Shown: positions 35,324-44,047 of the stretch, in pieces
How the letters are laid out: each line of letters opens with the position of its first letter
Numbering within the stretch: position 1 is the first letter of the stretch
From: an uncultured Clostridia bacterium
Lineage (GTDB): Bacteria > Bacillota > Clostridia > Oscillospirales > Acutalibacteraceae
Reading direction: 5' to 3'
DNA: 64,000 bases
Assembly: GCA_947630285.1 (NCBI GenBank)
Contig: CANRHD010000001.1
Span: 124,001-188,000, forward strand
Made by a program: the position numbers and the translations under genes
Notes under the pieces: model-generated
What the model saw: only the letters and a program-made list of their open reading frames with translations
The model's database searches: none
Told to the model about the DNA's origin: nothing

Positions 35324-36400
35324 TCAACCGCCGTTATCATTTTTATTTTCGTCATTAGCTGCGGTTTGAGTCTGTTTTTCGGTGGTTTCGCCGTTTTTAT
35401 TCTCCGAATTTTCTTCGTTTTTCCCGTCTTTTTCACCGTCATTTTTTCCGTCCTGCGACGGTTTTGCCGTGACAGGCTCGGTGGCGTCGTTTATGAAAGC
35501 CTTGTTTTCTATGGTGAAGTCGATAACTCCCGAGAAGTTCGGCTCGTCCGTGTCGTTTTTCTCCAGGGTGGCCTTAATAAAATCAATGTTTTTCTCAAAA
35601 TTTGAAACGGTGCCGACCTTTAAAACTATGCGTTGGCTGTAGCCGAGCTTAATATCTTCGGGGTCGGTAATATCTATTTCGCTGATGTTTTCGATTTTAC
35701 CGTCGCCGATTAATTTTACAATATCTGAAACTGTTTGCAGGTCGGACGGATTTTTAAACTGCGCCGTTGTACCCGGGGTATAATCGGTAAGCTCGCTCGC
35801 TTTCAGCGTTATTGCGTCCTCGTTTAAAGCCTGTATATTGTCTTCAAGTATTTTACAGCCGGAGCTCAGCAGTATATAGCTGTCTCCCCTGTCAACGGCG
35901 AGCATGGCCTTTGCGGCGCCGATTTTAAGCGTAACCTTACCCGAGGGGCTTCGTTTTATTTCAACATTTTCAACATAGGGAAGCTTTGTTTCTATGCTTT
36001 CTGTGACATCGGTTTTACTGAATGAAAAAAGATTTTCGCCCTTTTTAAGTTTTGAAGCCTCAATAATCTGGGCGCTGCTGTATACCTCGTCGCCCGTTAC
36101 GCTTATGGCGGAAATTTTAAAAAATACGGTCAATGAAATTATCACCGCCGCCGTTATGACCAAAACCGTTGCAACGGCATAGATTAAGAGCTGCATCCTG
36201 CGGCGCTTTTTTTTGCGCTCCCTGATTTTTGCCGAACGCACCTCGTCCCTCGACATAGGCTCGCCCGATGCGGTTTTCGGCCTTGTCCGTGCAGGCGCAG
36301 GGCGTTTGGCGGCTGTGTTACGGACCGAACCCACAGCACGCTGACCCGTTTTTCTTTTTTGATTGGAGGTTCTGTTATTCCTGTTGTCGTTGTTCTGCAT
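35324..36400 (-). CDS. ftsQ: FtsQ/DivIB-type division protein
   Basis: 358 residues. A long basic cytoplasmic N-tail (1-75, KKRRR) and one membrane helix (about 72-95) precede a POTRA domain (about 97-165; ISAISVTGDEVYSSAQIIEASKLKKGENLF), the beta domain and a C-terminal low-complexity Asn/Lys/Glu-rich tail of about 50 residues. It links FtsL and the septal synthase to the Z-ring. It starts within murA (26-bp overlap). The tail is longer than usual and hydrophilic. Confidence 0.88.
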   Translation of the reverse strand: MQNNDNRNNRTSNQKRKTGQRAVGSVRNTAAKRPAPARTRPKTASGEPMSRDEVRSAKIRERKKKRRRMQLLIYAVATVLVITAAVIISLTVFFKISAISVTGDEVYSSAQIIEASKLKKGENLFSFSKTDVTESIETKLPYVENVEIKRSPSGKVTLKIGAAKAMLAVDRGDSYILLSSGCKILEDNIQALNEDAITLKASELTDYTPGTTAQFKNPSDLQTVSDIVKLIGDGKIENISEIDITDPEDIKLGYSQRIVLKVGTVSNFEKNIDFIKATLEKNDTDEPNFSGVIDFTIENKAFINDATEPVTAKPSQDGKNDGEKDGKNEENSENKNGETTEKQTQTAANDENKNDNGG

Positions 36401-37658
36401 AGCTTTCTTTCCTTTTTATATCAGCGCCGAGCTGTGATAAAAACACTTCCGGTTTTTCGTAACCTCTGTCTATATGCTCAATGCCCGTTATTACCGTTTC
36501 CCCGACTGCGGCCAAACCGGCAATTATAAGTGCAAAGCCTCCCCTTAAATCGGGAGCGACTACCGATGCGCCCGTAAGCTTCGGCACGCCCTCTATAACG
36601 GCCGTTCTGCCCTCAACGCTTATTTTTGCGCCGAGCCTTATAAGCTCGCTGACATGCTTATACCTGCATTCAAAAATATTTTCTATAATAACCGATGTTC
36701 CGTCCGCCAACGAAAGCATTGCCGTAAGCGGCGCCTGTGCGTCGGTGGGGAAGCCCGGGTACGGCATAGTTCTTATAATGCTTACTCTGTTTAATCTTTT
36801 CGGGGCGGACAGGCACACCCACCTGTTGCTCTCCGTTATTTCACAGCCGGACTGCTTGAGCACGGGAATCAACGCCCCTATATGAGCCGGAATTATATCC
36901 TTTATGCAAACCTTTCCGCCCGTTGCGGCGGCGGCGATTAAATATGTAGAAGCCGCTATTCTGTCGGGAATAACCGTATGGTTTGTAGAGTGAAGCTGTT
37001 TTACGCCCTCGATAACTATTGTGCTGTCCCCTGCGGAATGTATTTTTGCTCCGCATGAATTGAGATAATCCGCAAGGTCGGCAATCTCCGGCTCCCTTGC
37101 CGCATTTGAAATTATTGTTGCGCCCTGTGCAACGCACGAGGCTATTATTATATTCTCCGTTGCCCCTACGCTCGGAAAAGGCAATGTTATCTTAGCGCCT
37201 TTAAGCTTATCGGGGACTTTGAATTCAAGCCTGCCGTGTTCCTCGGAAAGCTCTGCGCCAAGCTGTTTTATGGCGCTTATGTGCATATCTATCGGCCGCA
37301 GGCCTATCTCACAGCCGCCGGGGGTTGACAGCTTGGCCTCGCCCGTTCTGCCGAGTATTGCGCCCAAAAAGATTACGGAAGAACGCATTTCCCTCATAAG
37401 GCTGTCGGGAATTTCGCTTGAAGTGACATTTTCGGAGTCTATTGCAACAGTGTGTCCGTCCCTCTCGACCTTACAGCCGAGGTGAGTTAAAATTTTCAGC
37501 GCAGCGTCAACATCGGAAAGAAGCGGACAATTATGTATTACCGATTTGCCGTTTACCAAAAACGAGGCCGCCAAAATCGGAAGCACGCTGTTTTTTGAAC
37601 CGTGTATCTGAATTTCGCCTGTAAGCTTTTTCCCTCCATTAATAACAAAACTATCCAT
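36375..37658 (-). CDS. murA: UDP-N-acetylglucosamine 1-carboxyvinyltransferase MurA
   Basis: 427-residue enzyme of the first committed peptidoglycan step, adding enolpyruvate from PEP to UDP-GlcNAc; target of fosfomycin. HGSKNSVLPILAAS near the N-terminus and the loop TPGGCEIGLRPIDMH with the reactive Cys (near 115) are visible, so the fosfomycin-sensitive Cys form is kept. Two EPSP-synthase-like lobes fill the length. The ATG at 37658 has GAGG seven bases before it; the GTG six bases upstream is less likely. Confidence 0.96.
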   Translation of the reverse strand: MDSFVINGGKKLTGEIQIHGSKNSVLPILAASFLVNGKSVIHNCPLLSDVDAALKILTHLGCKVERDGHTVAIDSENVTSSEIPDSLMREMRSSVIFLGAILGRTGEAKLSTPGGCEIGLRPIDMHISAIKQLGAELSEEHGRLEFKVPDKLKGAKITLPFPSVGATENIIIASCVAQGATIISNAAREPEIADLADYLNSCGAKIHSAGDSTIVIEGVKQLHSTNHTVIPDRIAASTYLIAAAATGGKVCIKDIIPAHIGALIPVLKQSGCEITESNRWVCLSAPKRLNRVSIIRTMPYPGFPTDAQAPLTAMLSLADGTSVIIENIFECRYKHVSELIRLGAKISVEGRTAVIEGVPKLTGASVVAPDLRGGFALIIAGLAAVGETVITGIEHIDRGYEKPEVFLSQLGADIKRKESYAEQRQQE

Positions 37659-37727
37659 ATTCACACCTCACATAATACAAAGAAAATCATCTCTGCTCTC
37701 TATACTATGCAAGGTTTTTCGGTTTTG

Positions 37728-38846
37728 TTAATCCGCCAAATTATCTATGACATCGCAGATTTTTTCCGCCGAATTGATTACGGCAAGCTTTTTGGCGTTT
37801 TCGCCGTACTGCTTTAAAAGGGCTTTGTCGGATACCATTTCTTCAACGGCCCCAAGCAGTTTTTCGGCGGTCAGGTCCTTTTCCTCTATCACCTTTGCCG
37901 CATTTTTATTTACAAGCGCCATGGCGTTGTGGTACTGGTGGTTTTCGGCGACATTCGGGGACGGTATAAGTATTGAAGCCCTGCCGACCGCCTCTATTTC
38001 CGAAAGGGACGAAGCCCCTGCCCTGCTTACAACCAAATCGGCGGCGGAAAGACAAACATCCATATCGTCTATATATTCCCTTACGGTAACATTGCTTCCC
38101 ACATCTGTATTTACGCCGTTTTCATGGAGCCTGTCCGGAACCCATTTCCCGTACTTTCCCGTAGAGTGCATAAAGTAAAGATTTTTATTTCCGCTGAGCT
38201 TTGTAATTACCTCGGTCATATTCTCGTTTATGGCCTTTGCGCCGAGACTTCCGCCCATTGATAAAATCATTATCTGATTTTCGCCTATTCCCAGCTTTGC
38301 CCTTGAAAAGTCCCTGTCGGCGTCGAAAATAGAACGGCGCACGGGCAGACCTGTTATTATGGGTTTATTCTTTGGCTGAAGATATTTTTCCGCCTGTTCC
38401 ACGGTAAGCATAACTGCGTCTACCTCTTTTGCGAGAGCCTTGTTTGTAACTCCGGGAAAGGCGTTTTGCTCATGAATGGCGGTTTTTATGCCCATTTTTG
38501 CGGCCGTTCTGACAACAGGTCCGCTGACATATCCGCCGAAGCCTATTACAACATCGGGATTAAAATCGTTGATTATCGCTTTAGTCTCCCTCGTTGACTT
38601 GAACATAAGCCCGATTGTTTTAATATTGCTTATTATATTTTTAATGCTTATTTTTCTCTGAAAGCCGGCTATATGTATAGTTTTAAAGTCAAAGCCTGCC
38701 GCCGGTACAAGCGTTGCTTCCATATGCTCTTTGGTGCCGATAAAAAGTATCTGAGCGTCGGGATGTCTCCTTTTAAGCTCCCCGGCCGCTGCCAAAGCAG
38801 GATTTATGTGTCCCCCTGTGCCGCCTGCGGCAAAAATTGCTTTCAT
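37728..38846 (-). CDS. murG: MurG, lipid II synthase
   Basis: 372-residue peripheral membrane glycosyltransferase (GT28) that adds GlcNAc to lipid I. The N-terminal glycine loop GGTGGHINPALA (8-19), HEQNAFPGVTNK (about 122-133), LSMGGSLGAKAIN and the acceptor-domain VVSRAGASSLSEIEAVGRASILIPSPNVAENHQ are diagnostic. 15 bp separate it from ftsW. Confidence 0.97.
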   Translation of the reverse strand: MKAIFAAGGTGGHINPALAAAGELKRRHPDAQILFIGTKEHMEATLVPAAGFDFKTIHIAGFQRKISIKNIISNIKTIGLMFKSTRETKAIINDFNPDVVIGFGGYVSGPVVRTAAKMGIKTAIHEQNAFPGVTNKALAKEVDAVMLTVEQAEKYLQPKNKPIITGLPVRRSIFDADRDFSRAKLGIGENQIMILSMGGSLGAKAINENMTEVITKLSGNKNLYFMHSTGKYGKWVPDRLHENGVNTDVGSNVTVREYIDDMDVCLSAADLVVSRAGASSLSEIEAVGRASILIPSPNVAENHQYHNAMALVNKNAAKVIEEKDLTAEKLLGAVEEMVSDKALLKQYGENAKKLAVINSAEKICDVIDNLAD

Positions 38847-38861
38847 AACGCTCTCCTTTGA

Positions 38862-40145
38862 TTATTTTTTGGTAAGTCTTGAATATCTTGAAACCGAAAG
38901 CACTATACCCATTTCCGCCAACAGCATCATCAGCGAAGTTCCTCCGTAGCTGAAAAACGGAAGACTTATTCCCGTGTTCGGTATCGTATCGGTAACAACA
39001 AGTATATTTAAAATTGTCTGCATACCTACCTGAAAAACTATGCCCATGGAAAGCAGAGCACCGAAACGGTCTTTTGCGTGGATACCTATTACAATGCCCC
39101 TCCATACGAGCAGGGCGAAAACAATAAGTATTATCGAAGCGCCGATAAGGCCGAGCTCCTCGCACACTATTGAAAAAATAAAGTCGTTCTGAGGTTCCGA
39201 AACATAGAGGTGCTTTTGCTTTGAATTGCCGAGTCCGGCGCCGAAAAGTCCGCCCGAGCCTATGGCGTAAAGCGAGTTATTTGTCTGCCAGCGTGCGCCC
39301 AGAGGCTCATAGTCCTTATTAAGCCATGCGGTAATTCTTGAACCGGCATATTTTTCGAGAAGCTCCGGGTTCATTACAAAGAAAATCACCATAATAACGC
39401 CCACTATAACTATGAGCGCAAACCAATGCTTTTTAACCTCCCCGAGGAAGAGCATCGTCACGCCTATACCGCATATCAAAATCGCACCGGAAAGGTGGTT
39501 TTCCGCATAGACCAAAACGGCCGTAACAAGTATAACCGCACCGTACCAGCAAAGCTTTACAAAGGAATCGTTAATTGCTATTCTGCCGTTTGAATAATCC
39601 ATAATAAGCTTACTGATTTTTGTTCTGCCGACAGTTTTGCCTATCAGTAAATTATGATCCTTTTCAAGCCCGTAGGCGCAGTACATAATTATTGCAAGCT
39701 TGGCAATCTCAGAGGGCTGGAACGAAAAAGAGCCTATATAAATCCACCTGTGGAAATCACCGAACCTTGCCGGCATTATGAGAACCACTACCAAAAGCAC
39801 CAGAGATACCGGCACCGCAAAGTACGCCAAAAGCTTAAAATACTCATATTTTATTTTTGAAATTAACAGCATAAACACTACGCCGGCAACGGCAAACGCC
39901 AACTGCCTTTTGAAAAAATATGCGCTGTCGCCGTGTTCGTTATAGTAAGCGTAAGTATAGCTTGCGGAGAAAAGCATTACAAGTCCCGTGGTAAGAATTA
40001 TTATAACAAGAAGCAAAAACGGCACATCAAAACTGCCCATTGCCAAATACTTTGAAAATCCGCCTGACGAATTCTTTTTCTTTGCCCGACCCGACGCTGA
40101 GCCGGATCTCCCCGACGGCCGCCGCCTTGCCGCTGTATCAGCCAT
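38862..40145 (-). CDS. ftsW: FtsW/SpoVE-family SEDS peptidoglycan polymerase
   Basis: 427-residue SEDS glycosyltransferase with about ten membrane helices; polymerises lipid II together with the cognate class B PBP. A 30-residue Ser/Arg/Lys-rich cytoplasmic N-tail comes before the first helix. Family motifs are GDFHRWIYIGSFSFQPSEIAKLA (about 130-153), the Asp-containing loop YVSEPQNDFIFSIVCEELGLIG and NTGISLPFFSYGG. Position between mraY and murG is canonical for dcw FtsW or SpoVE. Whether it serves vegetative septation or spore cortex is not decidable. Confidence 0.93.
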   Translation of the reverse strand: MADTAARRRPSGRSGSASGRAKKKNSSGGFSKYLAMGSFDVPFLLLVIIILTTGLVMLFSASYTYAYYNEHGDSAYFFKRQLAFAVAGVVFMLLISKIKYEYFKLLAYFAVPVSLVLLVVVLIMPARFGDFHRWIYIGSFSFQPSEIAKLAIIMYCAYGLEKDHNLLIGKTVGRTKISKLIMDYSNGRIAINDSFVKLCWYGAVILVTAVLVYAENHLSGAILICGIGVTMLFLGEVKKHWFALIVIVGVIMVIFFVMNPELLEKYAGSRITAWLNKDYEPLGARWQTNNSLYAIGSGGLFGAGLGNSKQKHLYVSEPQNDFIFSIVCEELGLIGASIILIVFALLVWRGIVIGIHAKDRFGALLSMGIVFQVGMQTILNILVVTDTIPNTGISLPFFSYGGTSLMMLLAEMGIVLSVSRYSRLTKK

Positions 40146-40181
40146 TTTGCCTTTCTCCTTTCCGATTTTTATTCTAATTAA

Positions 40182-41207
40182 TTATTTATTTCCGAAGTAA
40201 AATAATGCGACGCCTATAACACAGCCTATAATGTTTATGGCGGTAAATACGATTACGATTTTTACCTCTTTCCAACCGCACATCTCAAAGTGATGGTGAA
40301 TAGGCGCCATTTTGAAAATCCGTTTTCCGTGGGTTGCCCTAAAATAGCCTATCTGTAAGACATCGGACAGCATTTCTATTACATAAATAAGTCCGAGGAA
40401 AAGAATTATAAGCGGTGCGTCAATGGCGTAGGCAAGCGCTACAACCATACCGCCCAGGAACATCGAACCCATATCGCCCATAATCACCTTAGAGGGGTGC
40501 CAGTTCCAAATGAGATAGCCCAGACAGCCGCCGGCGAGGGAAGCGGCGAGTAAGCTTACGCCGAAAAGTCCCTTTAAAACCGCAATAACCGTAAACGCTA
40601 TTGCCGCAGTTGAAGTTACCGAGGCACACAGGCCGTCGATGCCGTCCGTAAAATTAACGGCGTTTACCGTGAGATAAATAACCGCTATACCGAAAATCCA
40701 AAAAAACCAGCCCAAATTCACATTGCCGACAAAGGGTATGTTCATAAAGGTGTTTCCCGACATAAACAGCGCACCGAGATACGCAAGCATAACCAAAATC
40801 TGAGCTATTGATTTTTGGGTAATGGTAAGACCCAGATTTCTCTTTTTTACGACCTTTATATAATCGTCCGCAAAGCCGATAAGGCCGAAGCCCAGCGCCA
40901 TTAAAACGCCCGAAAAGATTTTCACCTTTAAAGAGTCGGGAACGAGGCTGTCTCCGACGAGCAGATTGCCGCCCGTTACCTTATCCGTAATCAGAACTAC
41001 GGCGAATGAAACAACCGTGCTTATAATAAACATTATTCCGCCCATGGTGGGTATGCCCTGCTTGGACTTGTGCCATGCCGGACCGATGTCAAGTATGGTC
41101 TGGCCGAATTTAAGCCTGCGCAGCCACGGAATTACCGCAAAGCCCAAAAGCGCAGCTATGGCAAAGCTTAATATAAGCGAAAATATTATTCCTGTTTTAT
41201 AACTCAT
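40182..41207 (-). CDS. mraY: MraY, phospho-MurNAc-pentapeptide transferase
   Basis: 341-residue, ten-helix membrane enzyme that makes lipid I from UDP-MurNAc-pentapeptide and undecaprenyl phosphate. FADDYIKVVKKRNLGLT (the DD pair near residue 106), NAVNFTDGIDGL (about 179-190), GDMGSMFLGG and the C-terminal APIHHHFEMCGWKE are all present. Overlaps murF by 4 bp. Confidence 0.97.
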   Translation of the reverse strand: MSYKTGIIFSLILSFAIAALLGFAVIPWLRRLKFGQTILDIGPAWHKSKQGIPTMGGIMFIISTVVSFAVVLITDKVTGGNLLVGDSLVPDSLKVKIFSGVLMALGFGLIGFADDYIKVVKKRNLGLTITQKSIAQILVMLAYLGALFMSGNTFMNIPFVGNVNLGWFFWIFGIAVIYLTVNAVNFTDGIDGLCASVTSTAAIAFTVIAVLKGLFGVSLLAASLAGGCLGYLIWNWHPSKVIMGDMGSMFLGGMVVALAYAIDAPLIILFLGLIYVIEMLSDVLQIGYFRATHGKRIFKMAPIHHHFEMCGWKEVKIVIVFTAINIIGCVIGVALFYFGNK

Positions 41208-42568
41208 TTATTCTCCCACTCCTTATAGAGCATTTCTATTACTTCTTCAAGCTTCATACCCCTGCTTGCTTTAAACAAAACGGCGTCGCCCTTTTTAAGT
41301 TCGCCCTTTAATGCGTTGAACAAAACGGCTTTATCGGTAAACGCATACGCCTCTACGCCGAATTTCTGCGCAGTTTCGGCTATGTTTATCGCTTCCTCAC
41401 CAAAGGTGAAAAGCATATCTATCTGCTTTTTGGCAACATATTTGCCTATATCACAATGCGCCTGTTTTGAATAATCGCCCAATTCAAGCATATCGCCGAG
41501 CACGGCTATTTTTCTTTCCGACTTTATGGTTTTCAGGGCGTTGAGTGCGGCTCGCTGTGAATCGGGGCTCGCATTATAGCAGTCCTCTATAACCTTAAGG
41601 CCGTGAAATTCTTTAATGCGCTGTCTCATTCCGGTTGGATGATATTCCGATAGCGCATCCGCTATGGTCTGCGGCTCAATCCCGATTTCAAGCCCTACCG
41701 CAAACGCCGACAAAGCGTCGTAAACATTGTGTATCCCGACGGTCGGAAGCTTAACCTCCTGCCTGCCGCCGCCGTAAACCACGGTAAAGCAGGTGCTGTT
41801 TCCGTCCTCTTTTATATCCTCACCCCGTACATGGGCGTCTTTATTTTCTATTCCGAAGTAGATTATTTTGTAATCGTCATTTTTTACCGTTATGAGTTTA
41901 TCGTTATCGGCGTTTATTATAAGCGGAGAACCTTTTTTCATTCCGTCGAGAATTTCAAGCTTCGCCCGAAGGATTTGATCCCTTGAGCCCAAATTCTCTA
42001 TATGAGATACTCCGACATTCGTGATAATTCCTATATCGGGAAGAGAAGTCCTCGCAAGCCTTGAAATTTCGCCGAGATTGCTCATTCCCATCTCTATTAC
42101 CGCCGCACGGTTTTCGGCGTTTAACCTGAACAGCGTTTTGGGAAGCCCTATTTCGTTATTGAGGTTTCCCTCGGTCTTAATGGCGTTGTATTTTTTTGAA
42201 ACAACGCAGTAGGTCATCTCCTTAGTCGTAGTCTTGCCCACGCTTCCCGTAAGGCCGATAACCTTTAAACCGTCTATTGACTTTCTGTACTCCCTTGCCA
42301 AATCAAGCAGGGCCTTTTTTGTATCCTTAACATAGATTACAGGTATGCTGCAATCCACCTTTTTATGGCACATAACGGCCTTTGCGCCGTTTGCCTGAAC
42401 CTCGTTTATAAAATCGTGAGCGTCAAACCTTTCCCCCTTTACCGCAATAAAAAGCGTTTCGGGTGATATTTGACGGCTGTCCAAGCTAATATCGCTTATA
42501 ATCAAATTATCTCCGCATAGCTCCCCACCTGTCCACTGAGCTATCATTTTTAACATCAACTTTTCCAT
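41204..42568 (-). CDS. murF: MurF, UDP-MurNAc-tripeptide:D-Ala-D-Ala ligase
   Basis: 454-residue Mur ligase. ATP-binding GLTGSVGKTTTKEM near residues 108-121, a central domain with EMGMSNLGEISRL and the C-domain with VIEDCYNASPDS and VLGDMLELG fit MurF. Adds D-Ala-D-Ala to the precursor; the D-Ala ligase gene itself is not here. Directly follows murE with no gap. Confidence 0.95.
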   Translation of the reverse strand: MEKLMLKMIAQWTGGELCGDNLIISDISLDSRQISPETLFIAVKGERFDAHDFINEVQANGAKAVMCHKKVDCSIPVIYVKDTKKALLDLAREYRKSIDGLKVIGLTGSVGKTTTKEMTYCVVSKKYNAIKTEGNLNNEIGLPKTLFRLNAENRAAVIEMGMSNLGEISRLARTSLPDIGIITNVGVSHIENLGSRDQILRAKLEILDGMKKGSPLIINADNDKLITVKNDDYKIIYFGIENKDAHVRGEDIKEDGNSTCFTVVYGGGRQEVKLPTVGIHNVYDALSAFAVGLEIGIEPQTIADALSEYHPTGMRQRIKEFHGLKVIEDCYNASPDSQRAALNALKTIKSERKIAVLGDMLELGDYSKQAHCDIGKYVAKKQIDMLFTFGEEAINIAETAQKFGVEAYAFTDKAVLFNALKGELKKGDAVLFKASRGMKLEEVIEMLYKEWENK

Positions 42569-44005
42569 TTATATGCTGCCTTTCAGTATATCGGCTACAA
42601 CTTCTCTTTCGTCATAGTGTATTTTGCCTGTTTTTAATATCTGATATGTTTCATGTCCCTTGCCTGCAAGTAAAACCACATCGCCTTTTTTTGCAATACC
42701 GAGAGCGAATTTTATGGCCTGCGTTCTCGATTCTATGACCTCGATTTTCGCCTTACATTCGGTCATGCCCTCAAGTATATCCTTAATAATGAGCGATGGT
42801 TCTTCGCTTCTCGGATTGTCGCTTGTAACCACGGCAATATCGGAAAGCTCGCCCACGGTTCTACCCATTATCGGTCTTTTCGTTCTGTCCCTGTCGCCTC
42901 CGCAGCCGAAAACGGTAATTATCCTGCCGTTGGTTGTCTCACGAATGGAGGAGATAACATTTTTAAGTCCGTCAGGCGAATGGGCGTAATCTATAAGGAG
43001 CGTAAAGTCTTTGTCTGTCGGCACGACCTCGACCCTGCCGGGAACGCCTTTCGACCGGGAAACGGCTTTTAGCACCTTGTCGAAATCCGCTCCTGCCTTT
43101 ATCGCACAGGCGGCGGCGCCCATTGAATTATACACGGTGAAACGGCCGGGTATTTTTATATTTATTCTGCCTATGTTGTCGGGCGTTAGCAATTCGTACT
43201 GAACGCTGTCGGCAAAGCATTTGACATTTTTTGCGCTGAAATCGCTGTTTTCGCTGTTTACCGCAAAGGTAAGCACTTCGCAGTCAAGCCCCTCGACCAT
43301 TTTTTCGGCGTATTCATCGTCTATATTTATAATTGCCGTGTCGCAGTTTTCAAAAAGCTTTCGTTTGGCGTTGGCATAATTTTCAAAGGTCTTATGGTAA
43401 TCAAGGTGATCCTGCGTTAAATTGGTAAACAGGGCTATATCGAAATGACAGCCGTCAACCCTGCCCTGCTCCAAAGCCTGGGAGGAAACCTCCATAATAC
43501 AGTACTTACAGCCGCTGTCAACCATTTCCCTGTAAAGAGCCTGGAGCTGTTTACTGTCCGGAGTGGTAAGGGAAGCCGTATATTCCCTGTCGCCTGTGTT
43601 GTTCTTAACCGTTCCTATCAGACCCGATTTGACGCCGAGAGTATCGAAAACATTTTTAATCAGAAAGGTTGTTGTGGTTTTTCCGTTTGTTCCCGTAACC
43701 CCGATAAGCTTCAGCTTTTCCGCCGGATTGCCGTAAAACGCCGCACACAGCCTTGAATAGGCTTTTCTTGTATCCTTTACTATTATCTGATTTTTTACCC
43801 CGACATCGTGTTGCGCCACAACCGCCGCCGCACCTGACGCCTCGGCCTGTTTTGCCACGCTGTGGCCGTCAAATTTTGAACCCTTGATACATACGAACAC
43901 GCATTTTTCTGAAATTTCAGATGATTTATCGGTTACATCGGATATATCAGCGTCTGTATATTTACTTTCGGTTTCTACATTTAATAAAAGCTCCGATAAT
44001 TTCAA
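42569..44005 (-). CDS. murE: MurE, UDP-MurNAc-dipeptide ligase
   Basis: 478-residue Mur ligase adding the third amino acid. ATP loop GVTGTNGKTTTTFLI near residues 104-118, the carbamylated-Lys region and DNPRSEEPSLIIKDI near 397-411. The DNPR form is that of meso-diaminopimelate-adding MurE (the DNPA form is seen in Lys types), so an mDAP peptidoglycan is predicted. Confidence 0.95.
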   Translation of the reverse strand: MKLSELLLNVETESKYTDADISDVTDKSSEISEKCVFVCIKGSKFDGHSVAKQAEASGAAAVVAQHDVGVKNQIIVKDTRKAYSRLCAAFYGNPAEKLKLIGVTGTNGKTTTTFLIKNVFDTLGVKSGLIGTVKNNTGDREYTASLTTPDSKQLQALYREMVDSGCKYCIMEVSSQALEQGRVDGCHFDIALFTNLTQDHLDYHKTFENYANAKRKLFENCDTAIINIDDEYAEKMVEGLDCEVLTFAVNSENSDFSAKNVKCFADSVQYELLTPDNIGRINIKIPGRFTVYNSMGAAACAIKAGADFDKVLKAVSRSKGVPGRVEVVPTDKDFTLLIDYAHSPDGLKNVISSIRETTNGRIITVFGCGGDRDRTKRPIMGRTVGELSDIAVVTSDNPRSEEPSLIIKDILEGMTECKAKIEVIESRTQAIKFALGIAKKGDVVLLAGKGHETYQILKTGKIHYDEREVVADILKGSI

Positions 44006-44047
44006 AATTTTCCCTCCGTATATAAGCTTGCCGATTTCCCCGAGCTG